DNA of 49,693 nucleotides. Source: Ectothiorhodospiraceae bacterium (GTDB lineage Bacteria > Pseudomonadota > Gammaproteobacteria > SZUA-152). Of this stretch, positions 45,561 to 49,693 are shown piece after piece. The notes under the pieces were generated by a model. The model saw only the letters and a list, made by a program, of their open reading frames with translations, searched no databases and had not been told where the DNA came from. The DNA lies in assembly GCA_002401775.2 (NCBI GenBank), contig NVUB02000007.1:1-49693 (forward strand), written 5' to 3'. Made by a program: the position numbers and the translations under genes. Numbering within the stretch: position 1 is the first letter of the stretch; each line of letters starts with the position of its first letter.

Positions 45561-46208
45561 TTGAAATTCAGTACAAAATTATGTTTTTTTGCAGTTGCAA
45601 CGAGCCTTACGTCCCCACTATTCGCTCAATCATCATGGTATGTTTCCGCCAAGTTGGGGCAGGCGTCCCCCATTAACACCTACGATGAAAAAAATTATGA
45701 TCAAGTAAAATTCAAATTTGATGATGGTAAAGACCGCTCTATATCAATAGGAAAAACCGATAATAATTATAGCTTCGAGCTGGAATACTCAACCAGAACG
45801 CTTAGTGGCGGTACAAAGTATTACATCGCTGATGCCCCAGAAACATTTACAGGAAAACAAAAACAGAATTCTATATTCGTGAACGCCTATATTTATCCAG
45901 TGATCAACAAAAGCTTTATTGCATTTGTAGGTGCGGGTATAGGAAAAACCAAGATAGAGTGGAATAACATCGTCAGCGCATCAACTGCTGCCAGTATCAA
46001 TGACGGAGACAATATTCTCTCTTATAAACTAATACTTGGCATTGAAACTAAAATCACCCACTCACTCAGGATAAATGCAGCATACAATCACATCATCCAT
46101 GATAATGTTTCCTTAACCGATGGCGATACGACTGGAGAATTTACCAAGCAAAATCTCGACATACTCAACATTGGAATTAACTATCGGTTTGGCACTTCAG
46201 GAAATTAG
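45561..46208 (+). CDS. Outer-membrane beta-barrel protein (OmpA/OprF-like N-domain)
   Basis: 215 residues. TTG at 45561 is the start: it gives a perfect signal peptide (MKFSTKLCFFAVATSLTSPLFA) directly followed by SSWYVSAKLGQ, and no in-frame ATG serves better. The mature part shows eight amphipathic strands (YSFELEYSTRTL, NSIFVNAYIYP, FIAFVGAGIGKTKIEW, YKLILGIETKI, LRINAAYNHI) and ends in INYRFGTSGN, close to the aromatic terminal signature. It is a small porin-like or structural barrel. It follows the split DUF1330 gene by about 80 bp. Confidence 0.8.
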   Translation: MKFSTKLCFFAVATSLTSPLFAQSSWYVSAKLGQASPINTYDEKNYDQVKFKFDDGKDRSISIGKTDNNYSFELEYSTRTLSGGTKYYIADAPETFTGKQKQNSIFVNAYIYPVINKSFIAFVGAGIGKTKIEWNNIVSASTAASINDGDNILSYKLILGIETKITHSLRINAAYNHIIHDNVSLTDGDTTGEFTKQNLDILNIGINYRFGTSGN

Positions 46209-46609
46209 TAAGTAATACAAAGCAACCGGCAAACAGAGAAAGGGTATCTCGCAAAGCCGCCAAGCACGCCAATTTTAGCCCGTGCAATAAAACAAATGCT
46301 GGCGGTAAGGTCATTTTATTGTAGGTCAGGTTGCGCAGCTACCTGACAGGCGGAAGTTACATTGAGAAAAAGTGTCGGACCGTTTCAGCAGCTTCGCCAT
46401 GTACGATCATTTTTCAGAAATCTGTAATCTCGGATGAAGTTTACGCGTCAGATGCCTTACGGCATATTGTCAGGTAACTGCGTAACTTGACCTACGAAGC
46501 TTAGCGTCTTTGCGACCGCTGCGTTAACCACTCTAAAGGTGGAAATATCCTGTCAGATAAGCTCATGAAGTATTTGACTCATCATGAAGCTTAACCAGTG
46601 CAAGTGAAC
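46209..46609. repeat. Large imperfect inverted repeat between the barrel and symporter genes
   Basis: gtaggtcaggttgcgcagct (from 46321) is matched, inverted, by aactgcgtaacttgacctac (to about 46,496), enclosing about 115 bp. The left arm also occurs at 39902. On both sides there are single copies of the ctcgcaaag-type repeat (46250 and, inverted, near 46,503). No coding frame is supported. Confidence 0.75.
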
Positions 46610-47929
46610 CTATTTTGTTTCTGGGATTGCGTTTTCATGCGGCAGATGCACTTCGTCAATTTGGCCGGCATCTGGGTCGTTAAATGTTTCCATTGATATT
46701 TTATTTTCGGCCCGTGCGACAATGGTGGTAATGGCGGCATCCCCGGTTACATTAACCGCGGTGCGCATCATATCTAACAGTCGGTCAACGCCCATAATCA
46801 AGGCAATGCCTTCTACCGGCAATCCTACCTGATTAAAGACCATGGCTAACATTATCAGACCAACACCTGGCACACCTGCCGTGCCTATAGAGGCCAAAAC
46901 CGCCATACCAATAACGGTAAGGTAGCCCGATATTCCTAAATCTATTCCGTAGACATTGGCAATGAATACCGTCGCCACGCCTTGCATGATGGCGGTGCCG
47001 TCCATATTAATGGTCGCGCCAAAAGGGACAACGAAGGCTGCGGTGGAGTTATCAACGCCGAGTCGTTTTTCCACCGAACGCAAGGTTACCGGTATGGTGG
47101 CATTAGAACTGGAGGTACTAAAAGCGAATATCTGCGTGGTGCGCATTTTTTTCAAAAAGACCATCGGACTGACTCGCCCCAGCAGCTTCAGCAAGATCAT
47201 CAGGGTGCCTGTCATATGCATCAATAAGACGATGGCGACCACACCAAAGTAACTGATCATCGGCAGGATCAGCCCCAGCCCCTGCAAAGAAAACGTTTTT
47301 GCCATCAATGCAAACACACCAATAGGCGCTACGTGCATCACTACATTTACGACTTCCATCATGACTTCATTGAGTCTTTCAGCCGCTTGTGCGATGGGTT
47401 TCCCTCGCTCACCGATCATTAAAATACAAACCGCAAAAAGAATCGTGAAGAAAATTATTTGCAGCATGTTGCCATTGGCATAAGCGGCAATCGGGTTGGT
47501 GGGTACCAGATCAATAATGACTTGAGTCAGTGGCGGCGCTTCAGGCGCTGTAAATTCTGCTTGCCCAGCCATCGCCATATCAAAACCTTCACCCGGCCCA
47601 ACCACCACGGCGACGGTAATCGCTAGGGTTATTGCCAATGCGGTGGTGAGCATGAACAATAAAAAAGCTTTAGCGCCGACTCGTCCCAATGTGCCTACGT
47701 CGCCAATACCGCACACACCACAGATCAGAGAGAATGTGACTAACGGGACCACCAACATTTTAAGAGAGCCGATAAATAAGGTGCCGACCACATGAAAAAG
47801 CCCGTTAACTAAATAGTCCTGCACGAAGGCGACATCACTCGCAAAGGCATTAATCAGGCTGCCGAGCACTAAACCGCAAACCATCCAGATCAGAATTTTA
47901 GTGGTCATGCTCATTTTTTGTTGTGGCAT
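46610..47929 (-). CDS. Dicarboxylate/amino acid:cation symporter (DAACS family)
   Basis: 439 residues of the GltP/DctA type, with eight membrane helices and two re-entrant loops. The substrate-loop motif AFSTSSSNATIPVTLRSVEKRLG and the NMDGTA motif (GATINMDGTAIMQGVATVFIA) are intact. It probably imports glutamate, aspartate or C4-dicarboxylates with protons or Na+; the exact substrate cannot be read. Start MPQQKMSMTTKIL at 47929; M7 is an alternative. Stands alone. Confidence 0.9.
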   Translation of the reverse strand: MPQQKMSMTTKILIWMVCGLVLGSLINAFASDVAFVQDYLVNGLFHVVGTLFIGSLKMLVVPLVTFSLICGVCGIGDVGTLGRVGAKAFLLFMLTTALAITLAITVAVVVGPGEGFDMAMAGQAEFTAPEAPPLTQVIIDLVPTNPIAAYANGNMLQIIFFTILFAVCILMIGERGKPIAQAAERLNEVMMEVVNVVMHVAPIGVFALMAKTFSLQGLGLILPMISYFGVVAIVLLMHMTGTLMILLKLLGRVSPMVFLKKMRTTQIFAFSTSSSNATIPVTLRSVEKRLGVDNSTAAFVVPFGATINMDGTAIMQGVATVFIANVYGIDLGISGYLTVIGMAVLASIGTAGVPGVGLIMLAMVFNQVGLPVEGIALIMGVDRLLDMMRTAVNVTGDAAITTIVARAENKISMETFNDPDAGQIDEVHLPHENAIPETK

Positions 47930-48027
47930 CAGTGTGTCTCTTTAAATATTTGAAATTGAACTTCTATGGGTTTAATTCAGATGAATGCACTATCAACACG
48001 ACAGTAACTATCCATTGACCAAAATTA

Positions 48028-48636
48028 TTAACTAACCAAAGCCCCTTCAATGAGCGCACATAATATATGCCCAATGGTGATATGCGCTTCCTGAATACGA
48101 GCAGTATTATCTGACGGAACTTTCAAGCAAATATCACACAAAGCGTCGAGTTTGCCGCCCGATTCCCCAGTCATGCCGATGACTATCATGCCTCGTGCTT
48201 TGGCGACTTCAGCCGCCGCGACGATGTTGGCAGAATTACCGGAGGTGGACAACCCGAAAAACACATCACCCTTTTTCGCGAAGGCTTGCAGTTGCCGGGA
48301 GAATACAGCTTCATAACCGTAGTCATTGGAAAGTGCGGTCAGCTGCGAGGCATTGGTGGTCAACGCCATCGCCGGCAGACCAGCGCGCTCCAGTTCAAAG
48401 CGGCCGACCAGTTCAGCGGCAATATGCTGGGCGTCAGAGGCACTGCCGCCATTACCGGCTAACAGTAATTTGTTTTTTGCTTGCAATGCCTCTACACAGC
48501 TTTGGGCAACATCGGCGATACGACTTAGCATGGCCTTATCTGCCAGCAGACGTTGTTTTACGTCGATAGAATCCTGCAACAAGCTCGCTATTCTTTTCAC
48601 AGAGGATTCCACAGAAGTATTCACAGCATCGGTCAT
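48028..48636 (-). CDS. gmhA: Phosphoheptose isomerase GmhA
   Basis: Converts sedoheptulose 7-phosphate to D-glycero-D-manno-heptose 7-phosphate, the first step of ADP-heptose synthesis. 202 residues from the ATG at 48636 ([12 protein letters not shown]), with AGGA about nine bases upstream. SIS-domain motifs [24 protein letters not shown] and [13 protein letters not shown] are clear, and the zinc-site region [12 protein letters not shown] is intact. The ATG overlaps the hldE stop (ATGA), so the two are translationally coupled. The order hldE-gmhA is a small LPS operon. Confidence 0.95.
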   Translation of the reverse strand: MTDAVNTSVESSVKRIASLLQDSIDVKQRLLADKAMLSRIADVAQSCVEALQAKNKLLLAGNGGSASDAQHIAAELVGRFELERAGLPAMALTTNASQLTALSNDYGYEAVFSRQLQAFAKKGDVFFGLSTSGNSANIVAAAEVAKARGMIVIGMTGESGGKLDALCDICLKVPSDNTARIQEAHITIGHILCALIEGALVS

Positions 48637-49508
48637 TTTTTCTTTCCTGGTTGATTGCCTAAAGCACAAATACGCTGAATGATGTCAGTAGAGGAATAAC
48701 CCTCCTTAAAGCTGAGCACTTTCACGGCACCACCATTGTTAACAACACAATCATGTCCAGCAATTTGCTCGGGGCGATAGTCTCCCCCTTTTACCAACAC
48801 ATTGGGAGTAACGTGGCACATCAACCGTTCCGGCGTGTCTTCCGAAAAGGAGACGACCCAATCCACACAAGACAGTGCGGCCAGCATATGCATTCGGTCT
48901 TCCAGTTTGTTAATAGGACGGCCTTCGCCTTTGAGTTTTTTCACGGAGTTATCGTCGTTCACGGCAACAATTAAATGCTCGCCCAGTGCAGCCGCTTCTT
49001 CCAGATAGGTGATGTGGCCGGGGTGTAGAATATCGAAACAACCGTTGGTCATCACCACGGTTTCGCCACGGGCACGCACTTCGGCGACAAAATCCAGCAG
49101 GTCTGCTTCATTGGTCACACCCCGCGGGACACTGCTATGGTCATTAAGTGCTGCCTCCAATTCATGAGCGGAAACCGTAGCAGCACCGAGTTTACCCACC
49201 ACCACGCCTGCAGCGGCATTGGCCAGAGTTGCTGCCGTTGCCAGCGTTTCTCCGGCCGCCAACACCGCGGCGAATACACCAATAACGGTATCGCCTGCAC
49301 CGGTGACGTCGAATACTTCTCGTGCCCGTGTCGGCAAGTGCAAGGGCTGCTCGTTACGCACCAGCAGCGTCATGCCACGTTCACTGCGGGTAATTAATAA
49401 AGCCTCTAATTCCAGCTTGGCGCGCAGTGCTTCGCCTTTGCTGACCAGTTCATCATCATCAGCACAGTGGCCGACCACGGCCTCAAACTCGCCGAGATTA
49501 GGCGTGAG
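48633..49508 (-). CDS. hldE: HldE (heptose 7-phosphate kinase / heptose 1-phosphate adenylyltransferase), 5' part replaced
   Basis: The frame from [13 protein letters not shown] to the stop is HldE: the kinase anion-hole motif [20 protein letters not shown] is followed by the adenylyltransferase motif [19 protein letters not shown] and [25 protein letters not shown]. By comparison with E. coli HldE (about 477 residues, LTPN near 190), the first 190 residues are missing. Upstream of about 49,510 the sequence changes to hisF in another frame. Its end overlaps gmhA. As read here it is a fragment with no normal start. Confidence 0.9.
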   Translation of the reverse strand, partial: LTPNLGEFEAVVGHCADDDELVSKGEALRAKLELEALLITRSERGMTLLVRNEQPLHLPTRAREVFDVTGAGDTVIGVFAAVLAAGETLATAATLANAAAGVVVGKLGAATVSAHELEAALNDHSSVPRGVTNEADLLDFVAEVRARGETVVMTNGCFDILHPGHITYLEEAAALGEHLIVAVNDDNSVKKLKGEGRPINKLEDRMHMLAALSCVDWVVSFSEDTPERLMCHVTPNVLVKGGDYRPEQIAGHDCVVNNGGAVKVLSFKEGYSSTDIIQRICALGNQPGKKK

Positions 49509-49509
49509 C

Positions 49510-49693
49510 CTGCTTTGGTGCCATCATGATCCATTGAGGTCAAAAGAATTTCACCAGCTCCCAATTCAACAGCTTTTTTGATCCATGCTTCCGTTTCAAG
49601 TTCTGTAGGTTTTGAGCCTCCATGTGTGTGGACAATATTTTTATTTCCCACTTTCCTAGAATCTACTGCCACCACTATACACTGAGAACCAAA
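49510..49693 (-). pseudogene. HisF fragment (imidazole glycerol phosphate synthase cyclase subunit) joined to hldE
   Basis: The minus strand from the window edge reads [19 protein letters not shown], then [20 protein letters not shown] and [18 protein letters not shown]. This is the central part of HisF: the beta-strand-5 Asp region and the phosphate-binding [15 protein letters not shown] motif. After KAG it should continue FDLELT, but instead the sequence enters hldE in a different frame. It could be a contig-end chimera or a true deletion fusion; a WbuZ-type (surface-sugar) HisF homologue is also possible. Confidence 0.85.

Overview
The window looks like chromosomal DNA of a gammaproteobacterium that can fix CO2. 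The evidence is a fused RlmKL 23S rRNA methyltransferase, ZapE, YgiQ, ApaH, TusE/DsrC-type proteins, LPS core genes (hldE-gmhA, kdkA, a GT9 heptosyltransferase) and a complete form I RuBisCO locus with cbbQ and cbbO. A chemolithoautotroph (sulfur oxidiser) or a methanotroph would both fit; the sequence alone does not name the genus. I saw no rRNA, tRNA, CRISPR array or intact transposase.

Layout. 1-126 holds the N-terminus of a response regulator. 269-412 is a miniature inverted-repeat element with a perfect 10-bp target duplication, followed by a 2-Cys peroxiredoxin and rlmKL. 4.2-8.3 kb carries a secreted Cys-rich peptide, a truncated haemoglobin and a lipoprotein / histidine kinase / ComFB group. 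8.4-12.0 kb has zapE, an HTTM membrane protein with a coupled partner, and an orphan hypothetical, separated by repeat-rich gaps. 12.4-19.5 kb is the CO2-fixation locus: cbbL-cbbS-(104-aa protein)-cbbQ-cbbO on the minus strand and divergent cbbR. 19.6-23.8 kb has two secreted proteins, one of which combines an amidotransferase-like fold with about six PASTA repeats. 23.8-29.5 kb is mostly housekeeping (ygiQ, DUF4389, DUF3859, apaH and a coupled secreted protein).

29.6-34.6 kb is a metabolic island: two DsrC/TusE-like proteins that lack the terminal redox cysteine, a VOC/DUF1338-like metalloprotein, and divergent to it a saccharopine dehydrogenase and an antiquitin-type aldehyde dehydrogenase. 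Together the last three suggest lysine degradation through saccharopine and 2-aminoadipate. 34.8-41.2 kb has a secreted protein broken by one in-frame TGA, a dihaem cytochrome c peroxidase, LPS core genes and a 398-aa protein. 41.6-45.0 kb is a SWIM-SNF2 helicase. It is followed by a DUF1330 gene split by a one-base frameshift, a beta-barrel protein and a dicarboxylate symporter. The right edge has gmhA and the 3' part of hldE, abruptly joined near 49,510 to a piece of hisF, which is a rearrangement or an assembly chimera.

The gaps between genes are unusually rich in short inverted and dispersed repeats (at least five families, several with copies far apart in this window).
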